Assembly: GCF_001424165.1 (NCBI RefSeq)
Contig: NZ_LMOJ01000012.1
Location: forward strand, 124,863-188,862
Direction of reading: 5' to 3'
DNA length: 64,000 nucleotides
From: Massilia sp. Leaf139
GTDB taxonomy: Bacteria > Pseudomonadota > Gammaproteobacteria > Burkholderiales > Burkholderiaceae_D
Positions 17,245 through 26,128 of the stretch are shown here, piece after piece; within the stretch, counting starts at the first letter, position 1, and each line of letters opens with the position of its first letter. The position numbers and the translations under genes are program-made. Below the pieces are notes generated by a model. It was not told the DNA's origin and did no database searches. It saw nothing but the letters and a program-made list of their open reading frames with translations.

Positions 17245-19770
17245 TCAATGGCTGATTGCGATCGGAATCGTGCGGCGGCGTTCCTCGACCGTGGCCGGCC
17301 GCACCTGTCCGCGCTCGGGCATGAAGACGACGTTGTCGTCCTGCGCGGCGCTGTTGACGAAATGGCGAAAGCGCTTGCGCACCTCCGGGTTTTCGACGGC
17401 GTTCTTCCATTCGCAGGCATAGCTGTCGACAACGAGCTGCATGTCGGCTTCCAGCTCGGCGCCGATGCCGAGCTTGTCGTCGACCACGACCTGCTTGAGG
17501 TAATCGAGCCCGCCTTCCAGGTGCTCGCGCCAGGTGCTGGTGCGCTGCAGGCGGTCGGCCGTGCGCACGTAGAACATCAGGAAGCGGTCGACCAGCTTCA
17601 CCACGGCCGCTTCGTCCAGGTTGGATGCGATCAGCTCGGCGTGGCGCGGCTTCATGCCGCCGTTGCCGCACACGTACAGGTTCCAGCCCTTGTCGGTAGC
17701 GATCAGGCCGACGTCCTTGCCCTGCGCTTCCGCGCATTCGCGCGTGCAGCCCGAGACGCCGAACTTCACCTTGTGCGGCGTGCGCAAGCCCTTGTAGCGG
17801 TTCTCCAGCGCGATGGCGAAGCCGGCGCTGTCGCCCACGCCGTAACGGCACCAGGTCGAGCCGACGCAGGATTTCACCGTGCGCAGCGACTTGCCGTAGG
17901 CGTGGCCGGATTCGAAGCCGGCCGCGATCAGCTCTTCCCAGATCGGTGGCAGCTGATCGACGCGCGCGCCGAACAGGTCGACCCGCTGGCCGCCCGTGAT
18001 CTTGGTGTACAGCCCGTACTTCTTGGCGATCTGGCCGACCGCGATCAGGCCGTCAGCCGTGACCTCGCCGCCCGGCATGCGCGGCACCACCGAGTAGGTG
18101 CCGTCCTTCTGGATATTCCCGAGGAAGTAGTCGTTCGAATCCTGCAGGCTCGCATGCTCGGGTTTTAATACGAAATCGTTCCAGGTCGAGGCCAGGATAT
18201 TCGCGGCGACCGGCTTGCAGATGTCACAGCCGAGGCCCTCGCCGTGTTTCGCCAGCAGTTCGCCGAAGCTCTTGATGCGCCCGACGCGCACCAGGTGATG
18301 CAGCTCCTGGCGCGAGTGGTCGAAGTGCTCGCACAGCGCGCGGCTGACGGCCACGCCCTGCTGCGCCAGCTCGGCGTTCAGCACCTGGGTCACCAGCGGC
18401 ACGCAGCCGCCGCAGGCGGTGCCGGCGCCGGTGCATTTTTTCAGGGCGCCGATGCTGGCGGCGCCGTCCCGCACCGCCGCGCAGAGTGCCCCTTTCGAGA
18501 CGTCGTTGCAGGAGCAGATCTGGGCCGCATCCGGCAGCGCATGGATGCCGACGCCCTGCTTCGGCGAAGCGCTCGATTGCGGCAAAATCAGGCTTTCCGG
18601 CGCGTCGGGCAGGTCGATGCCGTTCAGCGCCATCTGCAGCAGCGTGCCGTATTCCGCCGCGTCGCCCACCAGCACCGCGCCCAATAAACGCTTGCCGCAG
18701 GCGCTGACGACCAGCTTTTTATAGGTCTGGCGCCGCTCGTCCAGGTATTGCACGCTGCGGCTGCCGGCGCTCGTGCCATGGGCGTCGCCGATGCTGGCGA
18801 CATCCACGCCCATCAGTTTCAGCTTGGTGCTGAGATCGGCGCCCGCGAAGCCGCCCGGCGCGCCCAGGACGTGGCGGGCCGCGGTACGCGCCATGTCGTA
18901 GCCCGGCGCCACCAGCCCGAAGAGCTGGCCGCGCCAGGCCGCGCATTCGCCGACGGCGTAGATGTGCGGGTCGGAACTGAGGCAGTCGTCGTCGATGGCG
19001 ACGCCGCCGCGCGGGCCCAGCGCCAGGCCGCAGGCACGCGCCAGTTCGTCGCGCGGACGGATGCCGGCTGAGAACACGATCATGTCGGTGTCGAGGACGC
19101 TGCCGTCGGCGAAGCGCATGCGGTGGGTAGCGTCCTCGCCGTCGACGATCTCCAGCGTGTTCTTCCCGGTGTGTACCGTGACCCCAAGTTCCTCGATACG
19201 TCCGCGCAGCACACGCGCGCCGGGTTCGTCGACCTGCACCGCCATCAGGCGCGGCGCGAATTCGACGACATGGGCGTGCAGGCCGAGGTCGCGCAGCGCC
19301 TTGCCGCATTCCAGCCCCAGCAGGCCGCCGCCGACCACGACGCCGCTGCGGGCATGCTCGCCCCAGGCGCGCATCGCTTCCAGATCCTCGATCGTGCGGT
19401 AGACGAAGCAGCCGGCGCGTTCGCGCCCCGGCACCGGCGGCACGAAGGGAGCGGAACCGGTGGCCAGCACCAGCCTGTCGTAGGCGAGCACCTCGCCGCC
19501 GGCCAGCGTGACCGTGCGTTCGGCGCGGTCGATGGCGACGACCTTCGCGTTCAGGCGCAGGTCGAGGTTCGCGCGCTCGAAAAAGCCTGGCGCGACCAGC
19601 GACAACTCCTCGGCCGTCTTCCCGGCGAAGAATGCGGACAGGTGCACGCGGTCGTAGGCCGGGCGCGGCTCCTCGCCGAGCACGGTGATGTGCATGTTGG
19701 GCGCCGCAGCGGCCAGCGATTCGACAAACTTGTGGCCCACCATGCCGTGGCCGATGACGATGATGTTCAT
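17245..19770 (-). CDS. nirB: Nitrite reductase (NADH) large subunit
   Basis: This cytoplasmic sirohaem enzyme reduces nitrite to ammonium. The 841 residues contain an FAD motif (IIVIGHGMVGHKFVESL), an NAD motif (GVVVGGGLLGLECGKAL) and a BFD-type 2Fe-2S (CSCNDVSKG ... GTACGGCVPLV). The nitrite/sulfite reductase half-domains follow. The 4Fe-4S-sirohaem ligands are in SCVGSTWCRYG and GCTRECAEA. Length and order match E. coli NirB. It is 10 bases downstream of the transporter gene. Confidence 0.97.
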   Translation of the reverse strand: MNIIVIGHGMVGHKFVESLAAAAPNMHITVLGEEPRPAYDRVHLSAFFAGKTAEELSLVAPGFFERANLDLRLNAKVVAIDRAERTVTLAGGEVLAYDRLVLATGSAPFVPPVPGRERAGCFVYRTIEDLEAMRAWGEHARSGVVVGGGLLGLECGKALRDLGLHAHVVEFAPRLMAVQVDEPGARVLRGRIEELGVTVHTGKNTLEIVDGEDATHRMRFADGSVLDTDMIVFSAGIRPRDELARACGLALGPRGGVAIDDDCLSSDPHIYAVGECAAWRGQLFGLVAPGYDMARTAARHVLGAPGGFAGADLSTKLKLMGVDVASIGDAHGTSAGSRSVQYLDERRQTYKKLVVSACGKRLLGAVLVGDAAEYGTLLQMALNGIDLPDAPESLILPQSSASPKQGVGIHALPDAAQICSCNDVSKGALCAAVRDGAASIGALKKCTGAGTACGGCVPLVTQVLNAELAQQGVAVSRALCEHFDHSRQELHHLVRVGRIKSFGELLAKHGEGLGCDICKPVAANILASTWNDFVLKPEHASLQDSNDYFLGNIQKDGTYSVVPRMPGGEVTADGLIAVGQIAKKYGLYTKITGGQRVDLFGARVDQLPPIWEELIAAGFESGHAYGKSLRTVKSCVGSTWCRYGVGDSAGFAIALENRYKGLRTPHKVKFGVSGCTRECAEAQGKDVGLIATDKGWNLYVCGNGGMKPRHAELIASNLDEAAVVKLVDRFLMFYVRTADRLQRTSTWREHLEGGLDYLKQVVVDDKLGIGAELEADMQLVVDSYACEWKNAVENPEVRKRFRHFVNSAAQDDNVVFMPERGQVRPATVEERRRTIPIAISH

Positions 19771-19780
19771 GCTGTTCTCC

Positions 19781-21073
19781 TTATGCGCGCGCGGCTGCGG
19801 CGCTGCTTGCTGTGCTGCCGAACCGGGCGCCGAGCGCGCACAGGCTGGATACGACGACCAGGCCGCCGAGAATCATCAGGGTCTGGCGCAGGTCGCCCGT
19901 GCCCTTCATGAGGAAGCCGGCCAGCACCGCGCCGACATTGCCGCCGGCGCCGACGATGCCCGCCACGCCGCCCAGCGCCTGCGGCGCCACGAAAGGCACC
20001 AGCGCGTAGGTCGCGCCGCAGGCCATGTGGGTGAACAGGCCGAAGCAGAGCATGGCGAGCAGCGCAAAGGCGACGCCGTCGGCGTTGGCGAACAGGAGCA
20101 GGCCGAGGCCCTCGCCCACCATCAGCACGAACAGGACGGTGACGCGGCTGTTCAAATCGCCCCGGCTTGCGCTGCGATCCGACAGCCAGCCGCCCAGGGC
20201 GCGGGCGAACAGCGCCAGCAGGCCAAAGCTGCCCGCCGCCAGGCCGGCCGCGCCGAGCGAGAGGCCGTACTGCTCGACGTAATACACGGCGGCGATGTTG
20301 TGGATGAAGATCTCGATGCCGAAGCAGGCGCCGTAGGTGACGAACAACAGCCAGGCGCGGTGGTTGCGGCAGGCGGCCTTGAAGCTGGCCCAGCCGCCCT
20401 TGCCGCCGCTCTCGACAGGTACGCCGGCTGCGCGCAGGTCGCTGAAGTTACCGGCCGGGCAGTCCTGGGTATAGCGCCAGTAGACGGCCGCCATGACCAG
20501 CATCGCCACGCCCGGCACGATCAGGGCCACGCGCCAGCCCAGGGTGTCGGACACGCCCGCCATCAGCAGCGCCGCCAGCAAGAGCGGCATGAGCGCCTGC
20601 GCCGCGCCGCCTCCGGCATTGCCCCAGCCGGCGGCCGCGGCGTTCGCGGTGCCGACGACTTTCGGCGCGAACATCACGGAGGTGTGGTACTGGGTGATGA
20701 CGAAGCTGGCGCCGACCGCGCCGATCCCGAGGCGGAACAGCAGGAAGCTCTCGTAGCTCTGGGCGAAGGCGACGCCGAGCACGGGGATCGCGCCCAGTGC
20801 GAGCAAGCCCGTATAGGTCTTGCGCGGGCCGTAGCGGTCGCACAGGGGGCCGACGACGAGGCGCACCAGGATCGTGATGGCGACGGCGGCGATGTTGATG
20901 TTGGCGATTTGCGCGGTCGAGAGCCCAAATTCGCCTTTGATGACCGGCATCAGCGGCGCGCAGGCGAACCAGGCGAAGAAGCAGATGAAAAAGGCGACCC
21001 AGGTGAGGTGGAAGGCACGCATCTGCGGCGTGTGGAAGTCGGTCAAGGTGATGCTGCTTGCTTTGCTGGCCAT
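19781..21073 (-). CDS. narK: Nitrate/nitrite transporter, NarK/NasA-type MFS
   Basis: This is a 430-residue major facilitator with about twelve membrane helices. The substrate arginine region is RLVVGPLCDRYGPRKTY. Two nitrate-signature glycine-rich helices are present (GWGNAGGGAAQ in the first half, GAGGNVGAVLAGF in the second). As the first gene of a nitrate assimilation operon it is most likely the nitrate importer. GAGGGA lies just before the ATG. It is preceded by an ANTAR-type leader and a sigma-54 promoter. Confidence 0.94.
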   Translation of the reverse strand: MASKASSITLTDFHTPQMRAFHLTWVAFFICFFAWFACAPLMPVIKGEFGLSTAQIANINIAAVAITILVRLVVGPLCDRYGPRKTYTGLLALGAIPVLGVAFAQSYESFLLFRLGIGAVGASFVITQYHTSVMFAPKVVGTANAAAAGWGNAGGGAAQALMPLLLAALLMAGVSDTLGWRVALIVPGVAMLVMAAVYWRYTQDCPAGNFSDLRAAGVPVESGGKGGWASFKAACRNHRAWLLFVTYGACFGIEIFIHNIAAVYYVEQYGLSLGAAGLAAGSFGLLALFARALGGWLSDRSASRGDLNSRVTVLFVLMVGEGLGLLLFANADGVAFALLAMLCFGLFTHMACGATYALVPFVAPQALGGVAGIVGAGGNVGAVLAGFLMKGTGDLRQTLMILGGLVVVSSLCALGARFGSTASSAAAARA

Positions 21074-21089
21074 GTCGTCCCTCGTCGTG

Positions 21090-21140
21090 AAAACAAAAAG
21101 GCGTCCGCATCCCGTGGTGGCTACCAGGGAGGCGGACGCC
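21090..21140 (-). terminator. Leader terminator of the nitrate assimilation operon
   Basis: On the minus strand GGCGTCCGC (21140-21132) pairs with GCGGACGCC (21108-21100) around a long loop that can fold further, and is followed by TTTTTGTTTT. It ends 16 bases before the transporter start codon. The 5' arm overlaps the 3' arm of hairpin P2 (21133-21148), so the two structures exclude each other, as expected for attenuation. Confidence 0.85.
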
Positions 21141-21178
21141 GTTGTCCGGTTGGAGCCGATCCAGCGTTGGATGGGCTC
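21133..21178 (-). promoter_or_regulatory. ANTAR-responsive two-hairpin RNA element
   Basis: P1 (21178-21153) has stem GAGCC-C-ATCC with GGAT-C-GGCTC and hexaloop AACGCT. P2 (21148-21133) has stem CGGAC/GTCCG and hexaloop AACGGC. Both loops carry A at position 1 and G at position 4, the known recognition pattern for ANTAR antiterminators such as NasR, EutV and NasT. P2 overlaps the terminator arm. The cognate NasT is encoded about 1.4 kb upstream, so nitrate-dependent antitermination is a strong inference. Confidence 0.85.
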
Positions 21179-21219
21179 AGTGTCGTGAAGGGATCGCCGT
21201 TGATCCTGGTGTCAAGGAT

Positions 21220-21235
21220 TGCAAGAGGCGTGCCA
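21220..21235 (-). promoter_or_regulatory. Sigma-54 promoter of the nitrate operon
   Basis: On the minus strand TGGCACGCCTCTTGCA matches the -24/-12 consensus TGGCAC-N5-TTGCA perfectly. Transcription would start near 21208, just before P1 of the ANTAR leader. A TGCACC NtrC-like half site lies roughly 55-60 bases further upstream (near 21290), but no full NtrC palindrome is clear. This implies nitrogen-limitation control by NtrC with RpoN. Confidence 0.85.
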
Positions 21236-21350
21236 GAAGCCGTCCGGGGCGTGGCTGGTGGGGGTTGAAATGAAAGCGCTCTATTGCGGTGCACAATGCG
21301 CGTTGACGATGCAAAACAGCGCACTGTGATGGTGTGGAGTTCTATGCACT

Positions 21351-21391
21351 GACCCGTAGGGTGGGCGGGTCTCCCGCCCACCCTACGGGTC
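21351..21391. repeat. Interspersed inverted repeat, copy B
   Basis: A perfect 19-base stem (21351-21369 with 21373-21391) with loop TCT and GTAGGGTGGGC in the arm overlaps the nasS stop codon region. It shares its core with copies at 30153, 44176 and 57695. Confidence 0.85.
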
Positions 21392-22553
21392 AGCTCACCA
21401 GTTCCAGGCGTACCGCGTCGCGCTGGTGGATCGCGAACGACGCCGCATACCCGGCCGGATCGCTGCCATCCCACACGCGGCCATCCATCAGCCGGCTGCT
21501 GCGCATATCGCTCGACGGCACAGCCACCCCAGCCAGCAGCGCCGCCTCGCGGTACAAGGCCACCCGATTCACGGAACGCGCCACGTCAAGATACGCCGGC
21601 TCCTCGCGCAGCAAGCCCCACCTGCGCTGCTGGGTCAAAAACCACATCCCGTCCGACAGCCAGGGAAAGGTCGCCTCGCCGTCGCCGAAGAAGCGCAGGC
21701 CGGGAAAGTCGCCCCGGCGCGGCAGCAGGCAGCTGCGCAGCAGGCCGACGTCGGCGTGGACGTAGGCCGGGCTGGCCAGCACCTCGGCGGCAGCCTCGCG
21801 GTTGGTGGGCGAGGCGTCGAGCCAGCGCGCCGTCTCCAGCAGCGCCGCCACCAGCGCGCGGCAGGTGTGGGGGTGGCGGGCGGCGAAGTCGGCGCGGGTG
21901 CCGAGCGCCTTGCCCGGGTGCTGGGGCCAGACCTGGCTGCTGGGCGCGACCAGCACGCCGCTGGCCTCGATCACGGCGCGCCGGCTCCAGGGTTCGCCGG
22001 CGCAAAAGCCGTCCATGTGGCCGGCTTCCAGGTTGGCCGCCATCTGGCTAGGGGGCACGGTGACGAGCCGGGTCTGCGCCAGCGGATCGATGCCGGCCGC
22101 GGCCAGCCAGTAGCACAGCCACATCGCGTGGTTCCCGGTCGGGAAGGTGTGGGCGAAGGTGTAGCGGCGCGGCTGTTCGCGCATCAGGGCGGCCAGGCCC
22201 GCGCCGTCGCGCACGCCGGCCGCCGCGATGGCGCGCGCGAGCACGATCGCCTGGCCGTTCTGGTTCAGGTTCATCAGCACGGCCATGTCGCGCGCCGGGC
22301 TGCCGATCCCCATCTGCAGGCCGTACAGCAGGCCATACAAGACCTGGGCGGCATCGAGCGCGCCGCTCGTCAGGCGGTCGCGCATGGCCGACCAGGAGTG
22401 CTGCTTTTCCAGCACCAGCTTGATGCCGTACTTGTCGTCGAAGCCGAGCACGGAAGCCATCACCAGCGGCGCGCAATCGGCCAGCGGCATGAAACCGATA
22501 CGGAGTGTCTCTTTTTCCGGCCCGTCCGATCCGGCGCCCTGAAACCCTGTCAT
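21390..22553 (-). CDS. nasS: Nitrate sensor NasS (NrtA/CmpA-like, cytoplasmic)
   Basis: This is a periplasmic-binding-protein-type nitrate sensor without a signal peptide, so it is cytoplasmic. Family features include RIGFMPLADCAPLVMA near the start, TFPTGNHAMWLCYWLAAAGIDP and GHMDGFCAGEPW. In known NasS-NasT pairs NasS holds NasT inactive and releases it when nitrate binds. The start at 22553 is preferred because AAGGAGG lies immediately upstream. An in-frame ATG at 22577 overlaps the nasT stop but has a weaker context. The gene directly follows nasT. Confidence 0.9.
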   Translation of the reverse strand: MTGFQGAGSDGPEKETLRIGFMPLADCAPLVMASVLGFDDKYGIKLVLEKQHSWSAMRDRLTSGALDAAQVLYGLLYGLQMGIGSPARDMAVLMNLNQNGQAIVLARAIAAAGVRDGAGLAALMREQPRRYTFAHTFPTGNHAMWLCYWLAAAGIDPLAQTRLVTVPPSQMAANLEAGHMDGFCAGEPWSRRAVIEASGVLVAPSSQVWPQHPGKALGTRADFAARHPHTCRALVAALLETARWLDASPTNREAAAEVLASPAYVHADVGLLRSCLLPRRGDFPGLRFFGDGEATFPWLSDGMWFLTQQRRWGLLREEPAYLDVARSVNRVALYREAALLAGVAVPSSDMRSSRLMDGRVWDGSDPAGYAASFAIHQRDAVRLELVS

Positions 22554-22573
22554 GTGTCCTCCTTCCGCCGGGA

Positions 22574-23212
22574 TCATCCCAGCAAATCCTCGACGTCGAG
22601 AATGCGCTGCGCGATCTCGGCCAGCCGCATGTTCTTGTTCATCGCCAGGCTGCGCAGGCGGCCGTAGGCTTCGTCTTCCTGGAGCTGGTGGCGCGCCATC
22701 AGCACGCCCTTGGCGCGGTCGATCAGCTTGCGCTCGGCCAGCTTCTGGCGCGTGTCGGCCAGTTCGCCCAGCAGTTTCTGTTCGCGCCGGAAGCGCGCCA
22801 GCGCCACGTCGAGAACGGGCCGCACGCGCTCGGCGCGCAGCCCCGCCACGATATAGGCCGAAACGCCCGCCGCCACCGCCGCCTCCATCGCCGCCGGGCT
22901 GTCGTCCTCGGTGAAGAGCACGATCGGCCGCCGCGCCTCGCGGGTGGCGATCACGATGTGTTCGAGCACGTCGCGCGCGTCGGATTCGCTGTCGACGATG
23001 ATCAGGTCGGGCTGCAGTTGGCCGATGCGCTCGGGCAGGTAGATGTCCGGCGGCAGCGAGGCGACGATGTCGTAGCCCGACTCGAGCAGGCCGACGCGCA
23101 GCGCGGCGCTACGGAAGGCCTGCGCGTCTCCAGCCTGGGTATCGCCAACGTGCGTGTCGCCGTCGGTGACGACGACGATGCGCAGCTTGCGTGATGGAGC
23201 GGTTGGTGTCAT
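22574..23212 (-). CDS. nasT: ANTAR-domain antiterminator NasT
   Basis: This 212-residue protein has an N-terminal pseudo-receiver (PDLIIVDSESDARDVLEHI, PIVLFTEDD) and a C-terminal ANTAR RNA-binding domain (AERKLIDRAKGVLMARHQLQEDEAYGRL). ANTAR proteins bind paired hexaloop hairpins and prevent terminator formation. The matching RNA element with terminator is present before the transporter gene at 21090-21178. The receiver part has extra N-terminal residues containing a THVGDTQAGDAQ stretch. It is first in a nasT-nasS unit. Confidence 0.93.
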   Translation of the reverse strand: MTPTAPSRKLRIVVVTDGDTHVGDTQAGDAQAFRSAALRVGLLESGYDIVASLPPDIYLPERIGQLQPDLIIVDSESDARDVLEHIVIATREARRPIVLFTEDDSPAAMEAAVAAGVSAYIVAGLRAERVRPVLDVALARFRREQKLLGELADTRQKLAERKLIDRAKGVLMARHQLQEDEAYGRLRSLAMNKNMRLAEIAQRILDVEDLLG

Positions 23213-23331
23213 GTGGTAGTCGATGCAAGAAGCGCGCCATCCACCAGGATCGGCTCGCCGCCGGGATATTTGTGACGGAAATATCCACTATGCGGACACA
23301 GCAAGAGGCCATTCATCAAACGAATCGCCAA

Positions 23332-23379
23332 CATCATGAACCGAAAGTTTGTTGATGAACGGGACCGCTCTATACTGCA
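23332..23379 (+). promoter_or_regulatory. Shared promoter/leader element, copy 2
   Basis: CATCATGAACCGAAAGT (23332-23348), 22 bases, then TATACTGCA (23371-23379) match copy 1 at 12491-12538 in sequence and spacing. Within the spacer a -35-like TTGTTG sits 16 bases before TATACT. Similarity continues through CGCAACA and AGTATTTAC to the ribosome site of the gene at 23416. Confidence 0.65.
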
Positions 23380-23415
23380 TCGCAACACTACGCAGTATTT
23401 ACCAGGAGATCCACC

Positions 23416-23523
23416 ATGACCGTTCTCGAAATGCTCCCAGTTGGCCTCGCCGTACTTGCCGTCGTCGCCCGCATCGCCATGTTCCTGCCGCGCCTGCAGA
23501 AGTCGGCAAGCCAGGCGAACTAA
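23416..23523 (+). CDS. 35-residue single-pass membrane peptide
   Basis: This very small gene has ATG at 23416, AGGAG eight bases upstream and TAA at 23521. The peptide starts MTVLEMLPVGLAVLAVVARI and ends with the basic segment RLQKSASQAN. One hydrophobic helix covers about residues 6-25. Support comes from the good ribosome site and from the promoter block shared with the gene at 12572. The function is unknown. The downstream 23524-23682 contains a GC hairpin without a T-run and no other gene. Confidence 0.65.
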   Translation: MTVLEMLPVGLAVLAVVARIAMFLPRLQKSASQAN

Positions 23524-23682
23524 GCAGCAATGACCAAGGCGCCCCGTACATACAGGGCGCACGCCGGTTCCCCTTGCCGGATAAATTGTTCGGCACCCTC
23601 ACCTGTCGCAGAGTGGCTGCGCTAGAATGCATTCGCGTTTTTCTAGCCAGAAAGCTATTTTTTCCACTCACCAGACTCCACG

Positions 23683-26046
23683 ATGCGACTTCCTGCACTG
23701 ACTTTCCTTGCCGCGCCGCTTTGTGCGCTGCTCGCGCTCCCGGCTGCGGCCGCCCCCACGCCCATCACGCTCGACCAGGCCATGTCCCATCCCGACTGGA
23801 TCGGCAATCCGGTCGAAGCGGCATGGTGGGGCTGGAACGGCAAGGACGTGTATTTCAAGCAGAAGCGCACCGGTTCGCAGTTGCGCGATACCTTCCTCGC
23901 GACCGCGAAGGGGCCGCAGAAAGTCGCCGACAGCGAGCTGGCCAAACTGGATAGTCCGGCCGTGGTCTACGACCGCGCACATACACGCACCATTATGGTG
24001 CGTAATGGCGACCTGTTCGAGCGCGACTTGAAGAGCGGCGCGCTGGTGCAGATCACGCGCGGCGTGAAAGCCGAGGATCCGCAGTACTCCAGCGACGAGC
24101 GCGCGGTGCAGTTCCGCGTCGGCCACGACTGGTTCGGCTGGGATCGCGCCAGCCGCCTGCAGGCGCCGCTGGCCCTGCCGCGCGCCGCCAAGGATCCGGC
24201 CATGCAGGAGCCGGATGCCCTGCGCGACATGCAGCTGCGCCTGATGACGACATTGAAACGCGCCAAGGACGACCGCGACGCCGCCCGCACCCGTACCGAA
24301 GAGGAACGCCGCTCCGACGCCACCCGCGCCCCTGCCCAAATCTACCTGGGCGAGAAGGTCACGATCGAAGGCAGCGCGCTGTCGCCCGACGGCCGCTGGC
24401 TGGTGGTCGTCACCGCCGCCAAGGGCGCCGAGAAGGGCCGCGTCGGCAAGATGCCGCGCTACGTCACCGAATCGGGCTACGAGGAGATGGACGACGAGCG
24501 CACCCGCGTCGGCCGCGCCAATCCCGTGCCGCACCAGCTCAAACTGATCGAGCTCGCAAGCGGCAAGGTGCAGGATCTGGCATTCGACAGCCTGCCCGGT
24601 ATCGCCGTCGATCCGCTTGCCAAGCTGCGCGCCGACGCCAAACTCGATCCCCTGAAGGGTAACCGCCCGCTGCGCATCGCCGACCGCGCCGACGCCGTAC
24701 GCTGGAGCCTGGACGGCAAGCGCGCCGCCGTCATGCTGCGCGCCGTCGACAACAAGGATCGCTGGATCGCCACCCTCGACCTGAGCGCGGCCAAGCTGGT
24801 GCCGCAGCACCGCCTCTCGGACGAAGCCTGGGTCAACTACGACAACAGCGACTTCGGCTGGCTGCCGGACAACCAGACCCTGTGGTACGTGTCGGAAGAA
24901 AGCGGCTACGCCCACCTGTACACGCAGGCGGCGAACGCGCGCCCGCGCGCCCTCACGAGCGGCAAGTGGGAAGCCGGCGACGTGCGCTGGAGCGTCGACG
25001 GCGGCACCGCCTACATGCTCTGCAACCGCAAGAACCCGGGCACCTACGAGGTCTGCGCGGTGGATGCGAAGGATGGCGCCACGCGCGAAGTGACGAACCT
25101 GGAAGGCGTCGAGCGCTTCACGCTGTCGCCGGACAGCCGCAAGCTGCTGGTGCACTATTCGTCGAGCTACACGCCGGCCCAGCTGGCCACCGTGCCCGCC
25201 AGCGGCGGCGCGGCCGTCAAGCTGACCGATACCCGCACGCCCGAGTACAAGGCGCGTACCTGGATCCAGCCCGAATTCGTGGCCGTGCCTTCGAGCGACG
25301 GCGGCGACCCGGTGTGGTCGAAGCTGTACCGCCCGGCCAACATGGTGCCGGGTAAAAAATACCCGATCGTGATGTTCGTCCACGGCGCCGGCTACCTGCA
25401 GAACACCCATAAACGCTTCCCGGTCTACTTCCGCGAGCAGATGTTCCACAACCTCCTGGTCGAGAAGGGTTATGTCGTGCTCGACATGGACTACCGCGCC
25501 TCGCAGGGCTATGGCCGCAACTGGCGCACGGCGATCTACCGCCAGATGGGCCACCCGGAACTGGTGGACTACCAGGACGGCGTGAAGTACATGGTGGCGA
25601 ACCACCAGGGCGACGCGGCCAATGTCGGCATCTACGGCGGCAGCTACGGCGGCTTCATGACCTTCATGGCCCTGATGCGCGCACCGGAGATGTTCAAGTC
25701 GGGCGCGGCCCTGCGCCCGGTCACCGACTGGACGAGCTACAACCACGAGTACACGGCCAACATCCTGAACACGCCGGACGTCGATCCGCAGGCCTATAAG
25801 ATTTCGTCGCCGATCGAGTACGCCGACAAGCTGCAGGGGAACCTGCTGATTGCCCACGGCATGGTCGACGACAACGTGTTCTACCAGGACTCGGTGCGCA
25901 TGGCCCAGCGCCTGATCGAGCTGAAGAAGGACAACTGGGAACTGGCCAGCTACCCGCTGGAGCGCCACGCTTACACCCAGCCGGAGAGCTGGTTCGACCA
26001 GTACCGCCGCATCTTCAAACTGTTCGAGCGCACGCTCAAGCAGTAA
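23683..26046 (+). CDS. Secreted S9-family prolyl oligopeptidase-like peptidase
   Basis: This is an exported serine peptidase of the DPP-IV/acylaminoacyl peptidase clan. A signal peptide covers about residues 1-23 (ending AAAAPT). A beta-propeller runs to about residue 540 (repeated RWLVV, VRWSLDGKR and FTLSPDSRK blades). The C-terminal alpha/beta hydrolase has the nucleophile motif GGSYGG, Asp in HGMVDDNVFY and His in LERHAYTQP. All three catalytic residues are visible. The 787-residue length is normal. It forms a single-gene unit ending in a strong terminator. It probably digests proline-containing peptides in the periplasm. Confidence 0.92.
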   Translation: MRLPALTFLAAPLCALLALPAAAAPTPITLDQAMSHPDWIGNPVEAAWWGWNGKDVYFKQKRTGSQLRDTFLATAKGPQKVADSELAKLDSPAVVYDRAHTRTIMVRNGDLFERDLKSGALVQITRGVKAEDPQYSSDERAVQFRVGHDWFGWDRASRLQAPLALPRAAKDPAMQEPDALRDMQLRLMTTLKRAKDDRDAARTRTEEERRSDATRAPAQIYLGEKVTIEGSALSPDGRWLVVVTAAKGAEKGRVGKMPRYVTESGYEEMDDERTRVGRANPVPHQLKLIELASGKVQDLAFDSLPGIAVDPLAKLRADAKLDPLKGNRPLRIADRADAVRWSLDGKRAAVMLRAVDNKDRWIATLDLSAAKLVPQHRLSDEAWVNYDNSDFGWLPDNQTLWYVSEESGYAHLYTQAANARPRALTSGKWEAGDVRWSVDGGTAYMLCNRKNPGTYEVCAVDAKDGATREVTNLEGVERFTLSPDSRKLLVHYSSSYTPAQLATVPASGGAAVKLTDTRTPEYKARTWIQPEFVAVPSSDGGDPVWSKLYRPANMVPGKKYPIVMFVHGAGYLQNTHKRFPVYFREQMFHNLLVEKGYVVLDMDYRASQGYGRNWRTAIYRQMGHPELVDYQDGVKYMVANHQGDAANVGIYGGSYGGFMTFMALMRAPEMFKSGAALRPVTDWTSYNHEYTANILNTPDVDPQAYKISSPIEYADKLQGNLLIAHGMVDDNVFYQDSVRMAQRLIELKKDNWELASYPLERHAYTQPESWFDQYRRIFKLFERTLKQ

Positions 26047-26072
26047 GGCCGGCACCCGGCCTGGCCTAAACG

Positions 26073-26099
26073 GGCGCCCCGCGGGGCGCCTTTTGTTTT
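26073..26099 (+). terminator. Rho-independent terminator after the S9 peptidase
   Basis: A perfect 8-base GC stem GGCGCCCC/GGGGCGCC (26073-26080 with 26083-26090) is followed by TTTTGTTTT. It isolates the peptidase gene from the next one. Confidence 0.92.
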
Positions 26100-26128
26100 A
26101 CTGTTCGGTTTGTACCTTGCTTCCGACG

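Noticed and set aside
21280..21300. Possible NtrC binding site upstream of the sigma-54 promoter.
   Set aside because: Only one TGCACC half site is visible and the partner half is poor, so it is not listed as a feature although an NtrC-like activator must act somewhere upstream.
23668..26055. Open frame of about 795 codons opposite the S9 peptidase.
   Set aside because: The peptidase has a signal peptide and a full catalytic triad, and the opposite frame has no recognisable feature.
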